The position numbers and the translations under genes were made by a program. Positions 37,103-47,780 of a stretch of DNA of 64,000 nucleotides are shown piece by piece (the stretch's first letter is position 1; each line of letters starts with the position of its first letter). The notes beneath the pieces are model-generated. The model was given only the letters and a program-made list of their open reading frames with translations. It searched no databases and was not told the origin of the DNA. The DNA is taken from positions 310,001 through 374,000 of the forward strand of contig NZ_FMAY01000001.1 of the NCBI RefSeq assembly GCF_900094925.1. Direction: 5' to 3'. The DNA is from Kosakonia oryzendophytica. Lineage in GTDB: Bacteria > Pseudomonadota > Gammaproteobacteria > Enterobacterales > Enterobacteriaceae.

Positions 37103-38348
37103 TACGGTTATTATCGGCGGCGGACTTGCCGGTCTGTTATGCGGTATTCGCCTGAGTGAAAACGGGCAGCGCTGCGCCATTGTCAGCCGCGGACAGAGCG
37201 CGCTGGGTTTCTCCTCCGGCTCTCTGGATCTGCTCTCCCATTTGCCAGATGGCCAGCCTGTTCGTGACCTGAACAGCGCCATCGCCCTGCTGGCGCAGCA
37301 CCATCCCGCCCATCCCTATGCCCTGCTGGGCGCAGAACGCGTGCGTCACTATGCGCAGCAAACCCAAACGCTGCTAGCCGACTGCGGGCTGGCGTTACAG
37401 GGTGATGTCGATACGCCGCACCTGCGGGTTACCCCATTAGGTTCGTTTCGCCGGGCCTGGCTGAGCCCGGCGGAAGTGCCGCTAAAACCCGACGTCAGCC
37501 AGCGCACCGGCGTGATTGGCATCAGTGGTTTCCCGGACTTTCAGCCGCAGCTTGCCGCTGCCTCATTGCGTAAACGCGGCATCGACGCGCATGCAGAAGA
37601 AATAGAGTTGCCGGTGCTCGACACACTGCGTGATAACCCCAGTGAATTTCGTGCGGTGAACATTGCCCGCCACCTGGATGCACCGGAACACTTTGCCGCC
37701 CTCTATGACGCACTGCACCCGCTGAGTCAACAGTACGACGTGTTATACCTGCCCGCCTGTTTTGGTCTGACGGACAGCAGCGTATTTACGCAGCTTAACC
37801 AACAACTGGCGTGCCCGCTGCACTTACTGCCGACGCTGCCGCCATCGGTACCGGGCATGCGCATGCAATTTTTGCTGCAACAACGGTTTATCCACAGTGG
37901 CGGAAGCTGGATGCCCGGCGACGAAGTGCTCCACGCCGATATCCAGAATGACCGTGTTACGCAGTTGTGGACCCGCAAACATGAAGATATCCCGTTACGC
38001 GCACGCCATGTGGTGCTCGCCAGCGGCAGCTTTTTCAGTAATGGCTTGATCGCCGATCGTGACCGCGTGCGGGAAGCGGTGTTTGACCTGGATGTCCTGC
38101 AATGCGACAAACGCAGCGACTGGTATCGGGACGATATTTTCGAGACTCAACCGTGGCAACAATTTGGCGTACAAACCGACGCACAACTCCACGCCTTGCG
38201 TCAGGGAAAAGCCATCAACAATCTGTATGTTGTCGGTTCGGTGTTAGGCGGATTTGACGCCATCGCCCAGGGGTGTGGCGGGGGCGTTTGCGCCGTCACT
38301 GCACTGCATGCCGCACAGCAGATAGCCGCACAGGGAGGCGAACAATGA
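37092..38348 (+). CDS. glpB: Anaerobic glycerol-3-phosphate dehydrogenase subunit B
   Basis: GlpB is the second flavoprotein-type subunit of GlpABC; it binds FMN or FAD and connects GlpA to the membrane subunit. The dinucleotide-binding start is RFDTVIIGGGLAGLLCG. The ATG at 37092 is chosen over 37089 because it is 7 bases from the GGAG site and aligns with E. coli MRFDT. It has 418 residues (E. coli 419). A C-terminal nucleotide-binding element GSVLGGFDAIAQGCGGGVCAVTALHAAQ is conserved. It overlaps glpA and glpC (ATGA). Confidence 0.96.
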   Translation: MRFDTVIIGGGLAGLLCGIRLSENGQRCAIVSRGQSALGFSSGSLDLLSHLPDGQPVRDLNSAIALLAQHHPAHPYALLGAERVRHYAQQTQTLLADCGLALQGDVDTPHLRVTPLGSFRRAWLSPAEVPLKPDVSQRTGVIGISGFPDFQPQLAAASLRKRGIDAHAEEIELPVLDTLRDNPSEFRAVNIARHLDAPEHFAALYDALHPLSQQYDVLYLPACFGLTDSSVFTQLNQQLACPLHLLPTLPPSVPGMRMQFLLQQRFIHSGGSWMPGDEVLHADIQNDRVTQLWTRKHEDIPLRARHVVLASGSFFSNGLIADRDRVREAVFDLDVLQCDKRSDWYRDDIFETQPWQQFGVQTDAQLHALRQGKAINNLYVVGSVLGGFDAIAQGCGGGVCAVTALHAAQQIAAQGGEQ

Positions 38349-39535
38349 GCACCACCCAGTTTGAAAGCTGTATCAAATGCACGGTCTGCACCACCGTCTG
38401 CCCGGTCAGCCGGGTCAACCCTGCCTACCCCGGGCCGAAACAGGCAGGCCCGGATGGTGAACGGCTGCGTCTGAAAGATGCCGCACTGTATGACGAAGCG
38501 CTGAAGTATTGCACCAACTGCAAACGCTGTGAGACAGCCTGCCCGTCCGGTGTAAAAATTGGTGATATCATTCAGCGCGCCCGCGCGCAACATGCACCGA
38601 AACAGCTCTCAATCCGTAACGCGATCCTGAGCCACACCGACCTGATGGGGACACTTTCCACGCCCATGGCGCCGTTGGTCAACACAGCAACGTCGCTCAA
38701 ACCGGTACGCCAGTTGCTGGATAAAGCGCTGAAAATTGATCACCACCGGACGCTGCCGAAGTACTCACACGGCACTTTCCGCCGCTGGTATCGCAGCGTT
38801 GCCGACAAGCAGCGCGCCTTTCCGCAACAGGTGGCGTTTTTCCACGGCTGCTACGTCAACTACAACCACCCGCAACTGGGTAAAGATTTGCTGCGGGTGC
38901 TGAACAATATGGGCATCGGCGTACAACTGCTGGAACGGGAAAAATGCTGCGGCGTCCCGCTGATCGCGAACGGCTTTTTCGACAAGGCCAAAAAACAGGC
39001 GCAATTTAACGTTACGTCACTGGAGCAGGCAATTGGCACACAAGGTTTACCGGTGATTGCCACATCGTCTACCTGCGCGTTTACGCTGCGTGATGAGTAT
39101 CCACATCTGCTGGATGTCGACAACAGCCATCTGCGCGCGCATATCGATTTAGCGACCCGGTGGATCTGGCGCATGCTGGATGAGGGGCGATCCCTGAGTC
39201 TGAAAACCACCCCGCTGAAAGTGATGTATCACACGCCGTGCCATATGGAAAAAATGGGCTGGACGCACTACACATTGGATCTGTTACGCCGCATTCCGGG
39301 ACTGGAGCTGACGGTACTGGATTCCCGCTGCTGCGGTATTGCCGGTACGTACGGGTTTAAAAGCGAAAACTACCCCACCTCTCAGGCCATTGGTGCGCCG
39401 CTGTTTGAACAAATCGAAGCCAGCGGCGCAGACCTGGTGGTGACGGATTGTGAAACCTGCAAATGGCAGATTGAGATGTCCACCAGCAAACGCTGCGAAC
39501 ACCCCATTACCCTGCTGGCGCAGGCCTTAATCTGA
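38345..39535 (+). CDS. glpC: Anaerobic glycerol-3-phosphate dehydrogenase subunit C
   Basis: GlpC anchors the complex to the membrane and passes electrons to the quinone. Its 396 residues equal E. coli. Two ferredoxin-like [4Fe-4S] motifs are near the N-terminus (CIKCTVCTTVCPVSRVNP and CTNCKRCETACPSG). Two CCG-domain motifs are further on (KCCGVPLIANG and RCCGIAGTYGF), as in heterodisulfide-reductase-type proteins. The start ATG overlaps the glpB TGA by four bases. A strong hairpin follows. In E. coli K-12 the rhm genes come next; here yfaY is next. Confidence 0.96.
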   Translation: MSTTQFESCIKCTVCTTVCPVSRVNPAYPGPKQAGPDGERLRLKDAALYDEALKYCTNCKRCETACPSGVKIGDIIQRARAQHAPKQLSIRNAILSHTDLMGTLSTPMAPLVNTATSLKPVRQLLDKALKIDHHRTLPKYSHGTFRRWYRSVADKQRAFPQQVAFFHGCYVNYNHPQLGKDLLRVLNNMGIGVQLLEREKCCGVPLIANGFFDKAKKQAQFNVTSLEQAIGTQGLPVIATSSTCAFTLRDEYPHLLDVDNSHLRAHIDLATRWIWRMLDEGRSLSLKTTPLKVMYHTPCHMEKMGWTHYTLDLLRRIPGLELTVLDSRCCGIAGTYGFKSENYPTSQAIGAPLFEQIEASGADLVVTDCETCKWQIEMSTSKRCEHPITLLAQALI

Positions 39536-39543
39536 TGTGCCGA

Positions 39544-39569
39544 GGATACCGGGCTTGTACCCGGTATCC
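39544..39569. terminator. hairpin between convergent glpC and yfaY
   Basis: GGATACCGGG-CTTGTA-CCCGGTATCC is a perfect 10-bp stem in the 37-base gap. The following TGTTTACT is only a weak T-tail on the plus strand, and there is none on the minus strand. It probably ends or protects both messages. Confidence 0.6.
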
Positions 39570-39572
39570 TGT

Positions 39573-40772
39573 TTACTCGACATACAGCGACTCGACGACA
39601 TTGATCCAGCCGTGATCGCTGGCGATGTCTTTGCCCTCAAGCCAGCGGCGCAGGATATTCAACGCCATCATGGCGCACACTTCCTGGCGAACCTCCAGCC
39701 CGTGACGGTTGGTGTTGAACTTCACGCGCAACGCGCGCGTACCGTCCGGTGTCGCCAGTGCAAAATTCAGGTGATCGTCTTCAAGCCCGGTGACGGTCAA
39801 CGCCAGTCCGGCAAGATGGCGGTTGCGCAGCTCCGTCGTCCAGCGTGCGCTTTGTGCCAGCTCTTCCGCCTGTGAGGGCAACACTTCGCTGACCAGCAGC
39901 GGTGCCCCCGCGCGGGAAAGTTGTAACGCCACCAGCCCGCTGGTGAACTGTTCGCTCAGAGTCAGGCTCAACTGGCGCTCGCGCAGACGCGCAGCAAGTA
40001 CCGCCGGCAAACCGACTGTTCCTTCAAAAATAAGGCTCTCGCCCGCCACGCGTTTAACGTCCGGCCACACCGCTTCCATTGCCGCACGGTGCTCCGCCGG
40101 GCCGGTCAGTTTCAGCTCGATGATCGGCATGGATGAGCGATACCCCATTACAACGCCCGGTGGCAGTTCGAGGTGCGCCAGGCTTTGTGCCAGATCGCTT
40201 TCCGAACGACCGAAGGTGGTCAAACGCAGGCATACCGGCGGCTCCGGCAGTGTAAACCGTGCGCGCAGGCGCGGCAGGATTTCGCGTTCAACCATAACTT
40301 TAAATTCAGAGGGCACGCCCGGGGTAAAGAACATCAGGCAACGGTTCAGTTGGATGGCAAAGCCGCAGGCAGTACCCACAGGGTTATCCACCAGCTCCGC
40401 GCTGGCCGGAATTTCTGCCTGTTTACGGTTGCTCGGCGCCATAACGCGGCCGCGCTCGTTAAAAAAGCGCTCCATGTGCGTCAGCCACGCGTCATGCAGC
40501 ACTAATGATTCGCCCTTTGCGGTCGCCGCCGCCAGTGCGCTCAGATCATCACTGGTTGGCCCCAACCCGCCATTGACGATCAGCACATCCGCATGCTCAC
40601 TACGTTCGCGCAGAATGGCGACCAAATCTTCGAGGTTATCGCCTACCGTGTTACGGCGCGTTAACGGCAATCCCTGATTAAAGAAAAAATCCGCCAGCCA
40701 CGCGGCATTGGTGTCCACAATCTGCCCGTGTAGTACTTCATCGCCGGTAGACAGCATCTCTACGTTTAACAT
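39573..40772 (-). CDS. yfaY: CinA-like protein YfaY
   Basis: YfaY carries the molybdopterin-binding/CinA-like domain. CinA proteins process NMN and ADP-ribose compounds, but the function of YfaY is not settled. The start at 40772 (MLNVEMLSTGDEVLHGQ) is six bases from AGGAG and gives 399 residues (E. coli 400). The MoCF-type motif VLIVNGGLGPTSDDLS is at about residue 66 and TPGVPSEFKVMV near 155. The C-terminal part resembles a degenerate nicotinamidase-type CinA domain (LTLSEQFTSGLVALQLS). The nearest neighbour upstream is yfaZ on the same strand. Confidence 0.93.
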   Translation of the reverse strand: MLNVEMLSTGDEVLHGQIVDTNAAWLADFFFNQGLPLTRRNTVGDNLEDLVAILRERSEHADVLIVNGGLGPTSDDLSALAAATAKGESLVLHDAWLTHMERFFNERGRVMAPSNRKQAEIPASAELVDNPVGTACGFAIQLNRCLMFFTPGVPSEFKVMVEREILPRLRARFTLPEPPVCLRLTTFGRSESDLAQSLAHLELPPGVVMGYRSSMPIIELKLTGPAEHRAAMEAVWPDVKRVAGESLIFEGTVGLPAVLAARLRERQLSLTLSEQFTSGLVALQLSRAGAPLLVSEVLPSQAEELAQSARWTTELRNRHLAGLALTVTGLEDDHLNFALATPDGTRALRVKFNTNRHGLEVRQEVCAMMALNILRRWLEGKDIASDHGWINVVESLYVE

Positions 40773-40824
40773 CATTAACTCCTGTAATAGAGGTTGAAAC
40801 ACTATAGCGCATGCGTAGAGCGAA

Positions 40825-40861
40825 AGAGGAAAGAAACGGGCGCGGACGAACGCCGCGCCGG
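40825..40861 (-). terminator. intrinsic terminator of yfaZ
   Basis: On the minus strand GGCGCGG-N7-CCGCGCC forms a 7-bp GC stem, followed by GTTTCTTTCCTCTTTC. It is within 10 bases of the yfaZ stop; the T-tract is interrupted. Confidence 0.55.
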
Positions 40862-40865
40862 GAGA

Positions 40866-41408
40866 TTAGAAGCTCGCGCTCACACCCACATAAGGACCAT
40901 CGGCAACGGCGTTATCACGACGCCCTTCTTTGCCGGTCATGTCGATGTAACGATAACCCGCTTCCACGGTCAGCGGACGCATAATGGTGTAGCGCGCGCC
41001 TGCGTTGGCTTCCTGGTACTCTTTAACGCCGCTGGAGAGCGAATCCGGTGAGTAATAATACTCGCCAAAGATGCTGAAGCTGCTGGCGATTTGCCACTGC
41101 AGACCACCGCCCACCGCGATAGCGTAGCCTTCGCTACCTGCGTTCGGGTTCAGGTAAACGCCTTTGCCGCCCACGGTGCCGAGGAATGGACCCAGCGGAA
41201 TGTTGTACCCCAGCCCCAGACCGGCAATGTCGCCATCGTCTTCGCTGTGCGCCCAGTTACCGCTGACTGCAATACCACTTGTTTCAGTACCAAAACCAAA
41301 GCCCAGATTGGTGTAATCCTTACCAATCTGACCGCTCAGGCTAACAGCCTGCGCGCCGGCCGATACCAGCAACAGGCTGGCTAAACCTAATAAAGCAACG
41401 TTTTTCAT
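40866..41408 (-). CDS. yfaZ: YfaZ family outer-membrane protein
   Basis: YfaZ is a predicted small outer-membrane beta-barrel with no established function. From the ATG at 41408 (MKNVALLGLASLLLVSAGAQA) the precursor has 180 residues, the E. coli length, with a 21-residue signal peptide cut after AQA. The mature part alternates polar and hydrophobic residues (YTNLGFGFGTETSGIAVSGNW) and ends in VGVSASF with a terminal Phe, typical of BAM substrates. An in-frame extension to 41438 lacks support. It is divergent from nudI. Confidence 0.92.
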   Translation of the reverse strand: MKNVALLGLASLLLVSAGAQAVSLSGQIGKDYTNLGFGFGTETSGIAVSGNWAHSEDDGDIAGLGLGYNIPLGPFLGTVGGKGVYLNPNAGSEGYAIAVGGGLQWQIASSFSIFGEYYYSPDSLSSGVKEYQEANAGARYTIMRPLTVEAGYRYIDMTGKEGRRDNAVADGPYVGVSASF

Positions 41409-41581
41409 TTCTGATTTTTTCCGCACATAACGGGCCAATGCCCAAAAGCTCCTGATTGTACGCCTATTTTTATGCCAGAAGAATGAATAAAAAAAGCCTG
41501 AACTATAGCCAGCGTCAATTTTTCTTCGCTCTCTGATGCTATAACAATCAACACGGAATCAATGACTCTTAAGGAAAAGCC

Positions 41582-42007
41582 ATGCGACAACGGACAATCG
41601 TCTGCCCTCTTATTCAGAACGACGGTGCTTACCTGTTATGCAAAATGGCCAATGACCGGGGCGTTTTTCCTGGCCAGTGGGCCTTATCTGGCGGCGGTGT
41701 TGAACCGGGAGAGCGGATCGAAGAGGCGCTGCGCCGTGAGATTCGCGAAGAGCTGGGCGATAAACTGCAACTGAGCCAGATAACACCGTGGACATTTCGC
41801 GACGATGTGCGGCTAAAAACCTACCCCGATGGCAGCACAGAACAAATCTATATGATTTACCTGATCTTTGATTGCGTGAGCGCTAACCGTGAAATTGAAA
41901 TTAATGAAGAGTTTCAGGCTTACGCCTGGGTCGCACCGGCGGATCTGCATCGCTATGACCTGAATGAGGCAACCCGCTTGACGCTGAAGATGAAAGGGTT
42001 ACTTTAA
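41582..42007 (+). CDS. nudI: Nucleoside triphosphatase NudI (Nudix)
   Basis: NudI hydrolyses nucleoside triphosphates, preferring pyrimidine dNTPs such as dTTP, dUTP and dCTP. The 141 residues equal E. coli. The Nudix box is complete ([23 protein letters not shown]), with the catalytic REIREE core near residue 54. An AAGGAAAAGCC ribosome binding site precedes the ATG. In E. coli K-12 ais-arn-pmrD separates nudI from menE; here only 60 bases with a long hairpin lie between them. Confidence 0.95.
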   Translation: MRQRTIVCPLIQNDGAYLLCKMANDRGVFPGQWALSGGGVEPGERIEEALRREIREELGDKLQLSQITPWTFRDDVRLKTYPDGSTEQIYMIYLIFDCVSANREIEINEEFQAYAWVAPADLHRYDLNEATRLTLKMKGLL

Positions 42008-42015
42008 CCCTGTGC

Positions 42016-42045
42016 CAGACTTGCAGGCCGCAACCTGCAAGTCTG
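42016..42045. terminator. 12-bp hairpin between convergent nudI and menE
   Basis: CAGACTTGCAGG-CCGCAA-CCTGCAAGTCTG is a perfect 12-bp stem occupying half of the 60-base gap. No T-run is present on either strand, so it is probably a 3'-end stabiliser or a Rho-assisted terminator for both genes. Confidence 0.5.
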
Positions 42046-42067
42046 CCCGGCTACCCGTTGGCCTTAT

Positions 42068-43435
42068 TCAGCCCTTCAACCTGGCATTGACCCACTGCTG
42101 TAATGCCCGTCGGGAGATTTTAATCCCGCCATTTTTAAGCGCTTCTGGCAACGCCAGCCAGTGAACCGGCTGCTGGAACCGGGCCAGTTTATCCGCTACC
42201 CAGCCAGCAAACTGGCTGATATCGGTGTCGTCGTCACACTCCACGACCGCAACCGGGCGCTGACCGAACTCGGCATCCTCCACTGGCACCACCAGCACCT
42301 GCCGTACCCCGGCGTGGGTGGCAATCACCCGCTCCACCTCTTCCGGTTGAATGCCTTCACCGCCGCTGAAAAAGAGGTTATCGAGCCGACCCAGAATGGT
42401 CAGACGACCCGCTTTCAGCGCACCGCGATCGCGAGTCGCAAACCAGCCTTCGTGATTAGCGAGCGGCAACAGCTCCCCGTTGCACCAGTAACCTGCCGCC
42501 ATACTCTCAGCCCGCAACCACACTTCATTATCAACAATTTTCACTTGCCGCCCCGGCAAGGCCTCGCCCACATCCGGTGCGCCGTCTGCCTCTTTCGCGC
42601 AGACAGTAGAGGCAAATTCAGTCAGGCCGTAGCCGCACCAGCTACGGATCCCCCGTTCGCGCGCCTGCTGCGTCAGCGCAACCGGAATGGCAGCACCGCC
42701 GAGCAGAACGGCTTTCAGCGCCACTGGCGCGTTGTCATTCAATAAACGCCACAGCTGTGTCGGAACCAGTGAGGCATGCGTGCAACCGACCAGTGCCTGC
42801 GCCAGCGGCAATTTATCGCGCACGGTAATACGCGCCCCGGCCAACAACCAGCGCCACAAAATGCCCTGCCCGGACACATGAAACAGCGGCAACGAGAGTA
42901 GCCAGTCATCTTCAGGTGCAAAGGGGATCAGCGAGAGTACGCCTTCAGCACTGGCAAGATGCGCGGCGCAGGTATGTACCGCCGCTTTCGGTAAACCTGT
43001 CGAACCGGATGTCAGCGTCATCGACGCCAGCCGCTGCGGCTGCCATGCTACAGCGTACTCCCCCTCCGCCGTATGCTGAACCAGCGCGGTCAGCTCGCTC
43101 ACCGCCTCCTGTCCATCCACATCCAGGATAAACCGCAGCGTTAACTGCGGTAACAGCGTGGCCAGCAATGGCGCGGGAAGCTGAGGGTTGACCGGCAACA
43201 CCCGCGCGCCACACTGCAATAACGCCAGCCAGGCCAGTAAGGTATGCGGGTGATTGCGGGCGCGCAGCATCACGCCGTCGCCCTCTTTCACCCCCTGACG
43301 GGCAAAACCGCTGGCCAGCGCATCCACACGAGCGCACAACGCGCGCCAGGTCAGGGTTTGCTGGTTAAGCCGGATTGCCACCTGCTCACCGCGCGTACTG
43401 CGCCAGTGCCGCCAGGGCCAATCAATAAACATCAT
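42068..43435 (-). CDS. menE: o-Succinylbenzoate-CoA ligase MenE
   Basis: MenE activates o-succinylbenzoate to its CoA thioester by way of an acyl-adenylate in menaquinone synthesis. The 455 residues (E. coli 451) belong to the ANL superfamily. The ATP-binding P-loop is [17 protein letters not shown] (about residue 143), the A5 motif is [10 protein letters not shown], and the hinge [20 protein letters not shown] is followed by the catalytic Lys in KNGGIKISR. It is the last gene of the men operon, overlapping menC by four bases. Confidence 0.96.
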   Translation of the reverse strand: MMFIDWPWRHWRSTRGEQVAIRLNQQTLTWRALCARVDALASGFARQGVKEGDGVMLRARNHPHTLLAWLALLQCGARVLPVNPQLPAPLLATLLPQLTLRFILDVDGQEAVSELTALVQHTAEGEYAVAWQPQRLASMTLTSGSTGLPKAAVHTCAAHLASAEGVLSLIPFAPEDDWLLSLPLFHVSGQGILWRWLLAGARITVRDKLPLAQALVGCTHASLVPTQLWRLLNDNAPVALKAVLLGGAAIPVALTQQARERGIRSWCGYGLTEFASTVCAKEADGAPDVGEALPGRQVKIVDNEVWLRAESMAAGYWCNGELLPLANHEGWFATRDRGALKAGRLTILGRLDNLFFSGGEGIQPEEVERVIATHAGVRQVLVVPVEDAEFGQRPVAVVECDDDTDISQFAGWVADKLARFQQPVHWLALPEALKNGGIKISRRALQQWVNARLKG

Positions 43436-44397
43436 AATAACGGTTCCAGTACATCCATCTGCAAACAGGGCAAATCACTGTCCGGCCAGCGGCGCAGCAG
43501 CTGCGCTTTCATCAAATGCAGCGTATCCAGCCCCGGAAGGGTCCCTGGCGTGAGCCAGGCGGCGATACGCGCCAGTTGCGTCAGACCAAGACTCGATTCG
43601 ATCGAAGAACTGATCACCACCGTCAACCCGAGCGCTTTCGCCGCAGCCACCTGCTGCTGTACTTTCTGCAAACTGCCGGTGAGCGTCGGCTTGATAACCA
43701 CAGCCCCGACACCTTCCTGCGCTTCAAAACGAAAATCCTCATCACGCAGGCTTTCATCCCAGGCAATGGTGATCCCCGTCTCGCGGGCAAAGGCCAGTGA
43801 ATCCTCACGGGTTTTACACGGTTCTTCAAGAAATGCGATACGCGAGCGGTAGTCCGGATTCACATATTTCGCGAACTGCTGCGCTTTCAATGGCGTCCAG
43901 GCACGGTTGGCATCCAGCCGCAAATGCAAATCGTCAATCGACTCCAGCAGCAGGTTAACAACCATACCGTCACGTACCGCCTCATATAATCCGACCTTCA
44001 CTTTCGCCACTTTCTCGCCGGGCAACGCAGCGAGTGTGGCAAACAGATCGTCCGGATCGCCTGCGCACAGCATCGCCGCGCGGTAATCCGCTGCTTGCGG
44101 CAGGGTGTTTTGCAGCTCCGCCAGTGCGCAACTGAGGCCAAAGGCCGCCGAAGGCAGTTCCGGCAACGGCAATAACTGCCCCTCAGACCAGGCGCGGGCC
44201 CAGGCGACAACAGCCTGCTGCGCCTCATCCAGCGTTTCCTGACTAAAGCCCGGCAGAGGGGAGATCTCCCCCCATCCTTCACATCCTGCGTCCTGCAAAT
44301 GGACAAACAGGCCGTCGCGGGTTTTTAGCCGCCGATCCCGCAACACCACGCCCGCGTCGAGGGGGAGCTGCCAGCGGTAAACCTGCGCCTGGCGCAT
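43432..44397 (-). CDS. menC: o-Succinylbenzoate synthase MenC
   Basis: MenC dehydrates SHCHC to o-succinylbenzoate. It is an enolase-superfamily enzyme of 321 residues (E. coli 320). The catalytic Lys pair is in [10 protein letters not shown] (about residue 133) and [11 protein letters not shown] (about 235). The metal ligands are in [18 protein letters not shown] and IAWDESLRD. It overlaps menB by one base and menE by four, so all are cotranslated. Confidence 0.96.
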   Translation of the reverse strand: MRQAQVYRWQLPLDAGVVLRDRRLKTRDGLFVHLQDAGCEGWGEISPLPGFSQETLDEAQQAVVAWARAWSEGQLLPLPELPSAAFGLSCALAELQNTLPQAADYRAAMLCAGDPDDLFATLAALPGEKVAKVKVGLYEAVRDGMVVNLLLESIDDLHLRLDANRAWTPLKAQQFAKYVNPDYRSRIAFLEEPCKTREDSLAFARETGITIAWDESLRDEDFRFEAQEGVGAVVIKPTLTGSLQKVQQQVAAAKALGLTVVISSSIESSLGLTQLARIAAWLTPGTLPGLDTLHLMKAQLLRRWPDSDLPCLQMDVLEPLL

Positions 44398-45254
44398 TAT
44401 GGATTCCGTTTGAATTTGCTGAAGTCAGGCTGGCGTTTCTGGTTAAACGCGTTGCGACCTTCCTGCCCTTCTTCAGTCATATAGAACAGCATGGTGGCGT
44501 TACCGGCCAGCTCCTGCAGCCCGGCCTGGCCATCGCAGTCCGCATTCAGAGCCGCTTTCAGGCAGCGCAGCGCCATCGGGCTGTTTTGCAGCATTTCACG
44601 GCACCAGCGAACGGTCTCTTTTTCCAGTTCGGCAACCGGCACAACGGTGTTAACGAGCCCCATATCCAGCGCCTGCTGCGCATCGTATTGACGACACAGG
44701 AACCAGATCTCGCGGGCCTTTTTCTGCCCGACGATGCGCGCCATATAAGACGCACCCCAGCCGCCATCAAACGATCCGACTTTCGGGCCAGTCTGGCCGA
44801 AGATAGCGTTTTCCGCGGCAATGGTCAGATCGCACATCATATGCAGTACATGACCACCGCCAATGGAATAACCCGCAACCATGGCAACAACCGGTTTCGG
44901 ACAGGTGCGGATCTGGCGCTGGAAGTCGAGCACGTTGAGATGGTGTACACCGGAGTCATCCTGATAGCCGCCGTAATCACCGCGCACTTTTTGATCGCCG
45001 CCCGCGCAGAAGGCTTTCTCGCCTTCCCCGGTGAGAATGATCACCCCGATGTTGTCGTCGTAACGGGCATCAGACAGCGCCTGGATCATCTCTTTCACCG
45101 TCAGCGGGCGGAATGCGTTACGCACCTGCGGGCGGTTAATGGTGATTTTGGCGATGCCGTCAGCAGACTTGTGGTAACGAATATCCGTGTAGCCTTCGGA
45201 ACAGTCACGCCATTCAACCGGCGCGTAGAGCATGCTTTCTTCTGGGTAGATCAT
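44397..45254 (-). CDS. menB: 1,4-Dihydroxy-2-naphthoyl-CoA synthase MenB
   Basis: MenB closes the second aromatic ring of menaquinone from o-succinylbenzoyl-CoA. It has a crotonase fold and 285 residues, as in E. coli. The oxyanion-hole region is [12 protein letters not shown] and the catalytic segment is [31 protein letters not shown], followed by [15 protein letters not shown]. The start [12 protein letters not shown] matches E. coli. It overlaps menH by four bases. Confidence 0.97.
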   Translation of the reverse strand: MIYPEESMLYAPVEWRDCSEGYTDIRYHKSADGIAKITINRPQVRNAFRPLTVKEMIQALSDARYDDNIGVIILTGEGEKAFCAGGDQKVRGDYGGYQDDSGVHHLNVLDFQRQIRTCPKPVVAMVAGYSIGGGHVLHMMCDLTIAAENAIFGQTGPKVGSFDGGWGASYMARIVGQKKAREIWFLCRQYDAQQALDMGLVNTVVPVAELEKETVRWCREMLQNSPMALRCLKAALNADCDGQAGLQELAGNATMLFYMTEEGQEGRNAFNQKRQPDFSKFKRNP

Positions 45255-46027
45255 AGTGTGTCCTTTATCTCAAGACGCAGAATTCGCGCCAGGACAGCGG
45301 CAACACCCACGGGATTCTCCCGGTGCGCGTTGTGCCCGGCGGCAGGAATGGCGTGACAGTGGCGGGTGACTTGCGTCGCCAGCGCGCAAAATTTACTGTC
45401 GAATTCACCGTATAAATAATGAACTGAAAAAGGTAACGCGTGCAGCGCCGCCCGCAAATCGGGCTGGCAAGCCAGCGATGTCGCCTCCAGCATAGCGGCA
45501 AGCGATGCACCGTTGTTCTGACGCCGTAACGCGACTAACGCCGCGCGCTGCGAGGCATCCAGCGACGCAAAAACCGGCTGGCGGTACCAGGCGTCAAATA
45601 CCTCATCCAGTGGCTGTTGGCGAAAACGCGCGGCCCAATGCGCATCGGAGAGCTGACGTTCTGTACGGGCAGCATCATCGGTCAGGCCAGGATGCCCCCC
45701 CTCGACCACCACCCCCTGTAGCCCGGTCGGGTACTGGCACGCGTGGTACATCGCCACGCGCGCGCCCAGCGAATACCCCACCAGCCAGTAGTGAGGTATG
45801 TTGTAACGCGTCAGTGTCGCCCGCAAGCAGGCATCCATCTCCACAAATGAGGTCACGGCGGTCTCCGCCGAGCCACCATGACCGGGTAAATCAAGGTACA
45901 GACGGGGAAAATCTGTCAGTGTCTCGCCGACGGTCTGCCATTCACGGTGATCGCCGGAAAAACCGTGCAAAAACACCAGCCATGGCTGCTGCTGCCGACC
46001 GGTTACCGTCTGCCCGTGTAAAATCAC
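45251..46027 (-). CDS. menH: SHCHC synthase MenH
   Basis: MenH eliminates pyruvate from SEPHCHC to form SHCHC. It is an alpha/beta hydrolase of 258 residues (E. coli 252). The nucleophile elbow is [11 protein letters not shown] (Ser near residue 86) and the catalytic His is in [13 protein letters not shown] near the C-terminus; the oxyanion region [12 protein letters not shown] is at the N-terminus. It sits between menD and menB with four-base overlaps on both sides. Confidence 0.95.
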   Translation of the reverse strand: MILHGQTVTGRQQQPWLVFLHGFSGDHREWQTVGETLTDFPRLYLDLPGHGGSAETAVTSFVEMDACLRATLTRYNIPHYWLVGYSLGARVAMYHACQYPTGLQGVVVEGGHPGLTDDAARTERQLSDAHWAARFRQQPLDEVFDAWYRQPVFASLDASQRAALVALRRQNNGASLAAMLEATSLACQPDLRAALHALPFSVHYLYGEFDSKFCALATQVTRHCHAIPAAGHNAHRENPVGVAAVLARILRLEIKDTL

Positions 46028-47694
46028 AGGTGGCTCACCTGCGCCAGCAAGTTTTGCAAGGTCTGCGCACCGTCGGTCTCTTTCACCACCAACTCAATCA
46101 GTGTCGCCCCGGCCTTGCTCCACGCGCCAGCAAAAGCCTGATCCAGTGCATCCCAGTTTTCCGGGCGATGATAATTCAGGCCAAACATGGCAGCAGCATG
46201 CGCAAAATCAACATGTTGCGGCATCAGATAAAATTGCTCTCGCTCCGCCGGAGGCGTAGGCAGCAACGAAAAAATTTGCCCGCCGTTATTGTTCACTACC
46301 ACCAGCACAAAGGGGGCGGAAACCTGCCGCAGTAACGCCAGAGCGTTAAGATCATAGAGCGCGGAAAGATCACCAACGATCGCCAGCGTCGGTCGGGCAC
46401 TGGCACGCTGCACACCTGCCGCTGTGGAGAGCAAACCATCAATGCCGCTCGCGCCACGGTTGCTGTAGACCGGATAACCTGCCGGAAGCTGCCCCAGCGC
46501 ATCCACCAGCCGCACGACCAGACTGTTGCCGAGGAAAACCTGCCCCTGTTCCGGCAAATACGCCGTAATACGGTGCGCAAACTGGGCTTCGCCAAACGTG
46601 TCCCGCTGCGCGCTCACCCGCTCCCACGCTTGCGAGGAAAGCTGTTCAACCGCGCTGTACCAGGGCGCGCGCGGCTCCGCCGGGTGTTGTTCCAGCCACC
46701 CGGCCACATCCGATACCAACCGGCGGCCACGATGATGAGCAGGATCAAGCCGCCCAGGCAGCGAGTCAATCAACCAGTACTCTTGCGGCTCGCACACCGC
46801 CTGCCATTGCAGAAGACGTTTACCGGTCAGGCTGCTGCCAAATTGCAGGATAATCTGTGCCTGGTTCAGTTCGGTGACTGCCCGGGCGTTGCCGAGCCAT
46901 AAGTCGGCGCAGGGCAATGGCTGCCCGGTTTGCGACAGCGCATCGCCAATCAGCGGCCAGCCAAGTGTTTTCGCCCAGTGTGCAAGTTGCTGACCTTCAG
47001 CGGCGCTCATACGCCCGGCGATGATCACGCCGCGCTTTTGCCGCCAGAAAAACCAGTCGCGCTGCTTTTCGCACTGCAACCGCGCAGGGGCTTGCAACCA
47101 GGGTTTGTCATCCTGCCACCACGCCCCGAGCGCCTGTAGCCACAGCAGATCGTTCTCATCCATGTCGCCATACAGCGGCTCAGCAAAAGGGCAGTTGATA
47201 TGCACTGCACCACCGTGCAATGACCCCAGCAGATTATCAATAGCAGAAACCAACCAGCGCGCCGGAATATCCTGAGACGGACGTGGCAACGCCAGCGATT
47301 CCGTAGGATGCGAGGCAAACATGCCCGGCTGGCGGATAGCCTGATTCGCGCCGCAATCAATCAGCTCAGGGGGACGGTCAGCCGTGAGCAAAATCAGTTT
47401 TTCCCCGGTCAGCCCGGCTTCAATCAACGCAGGATAGAGATTTGCCACCGCCGTGCCGGACGTAACAATGACGGCCACTGGTTGCTTACTGGCTTTCGCC
47501 AGCCCTAACGCCAGGTGACCCAAACCACGCTCATCAAAATGGGTGTGATGGATAAAGGCGCGGTTTTCCGCAGCGGCCAGCGTTAAGGGTGTGGAGCGGG
47601 AGCCAGGGGCGATGCACACATGCCTGACGCCGTGACGAGTGAGGGCTTCGAGGATCACCGTCGCCCAGCGTCGGTTAAAGGAGCTTATAGACAT
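46024..47694 (-). CDS. menD: SEPHCHC synthase MenD (thiamine diphosphate enzyme)
   Basis: MenD joins 2-oxoglutarate (after decarboxylation) to isochorismate, the first committed step to menaquinone. The start is ATG 47694 ([11 protein letters not shown]), aligned with E. coli and giving 556 residues; a TTG extension to 47712 is less likely. The N-terminal ThDP domain has [13 protein letters not shown] and the activating Glu in [12 protein letters not shown]. The C-terminal ThDP-binding motif runs [15 protein letters not shown] to [13 protein letters not shown]. The product feeds MenH, encoded four bases overlapping downstream. Confidence 0.97.
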   Translation of the reverse strand: MSISSFNRRWATVILEALTRHGVRHVCIAPGSRSTPLTLAAAENRAFIHHTHFDERGLGHLALGLAKASKQPVAVIVTSGTAVANLYPALIEAGLTGEKLILLTADRPPELIDCGANQAIRQPGMFASHPTESLALPRPSQDIPARWLVSAIDNLLGSLHGGAVHINCPFAEPLYGDMDENDLLWLQALGAWWQDDKPWLQAPARLQCEKQRDWFFWRQKRGVIIAGRMSAAEGQQLAHWAKTLGWPLIGDALSQTGQPLPCADLWLGNARAVTELNQAQIILQFGSSLTGKRLLQWQAVCEPQEYWLIDSLPGRLDPAHHRGRRLVSDVAGWLEQHPAEPRAPWYSAVEQLSSQAWERVSAQRDTFGEAQFAHRITAYLPEQGQVFLGNSLVVRLVDALGQLPAGYPVYSNRGASGIDGLLSTAAGVQRASARPTLAIVGDLSALYDLNALALLRQVSAPFVLVVVNNNGGQIFSLLPTPPAEREQFYLMPQHVDFAHAAAMFGLNYHRPENWDALDQAFAGAWSKAGATLIELVVKETDGAQTLQNLLAQVSHL

Positions 47695-47780
47695 GAGTTT
47701 GTCCGGTATCAATATTGCGACTTAGTATAAATAATCGAAAACCGCGTGTTTTTGATATGCGTCGGTTATGTGTGCGTAAG

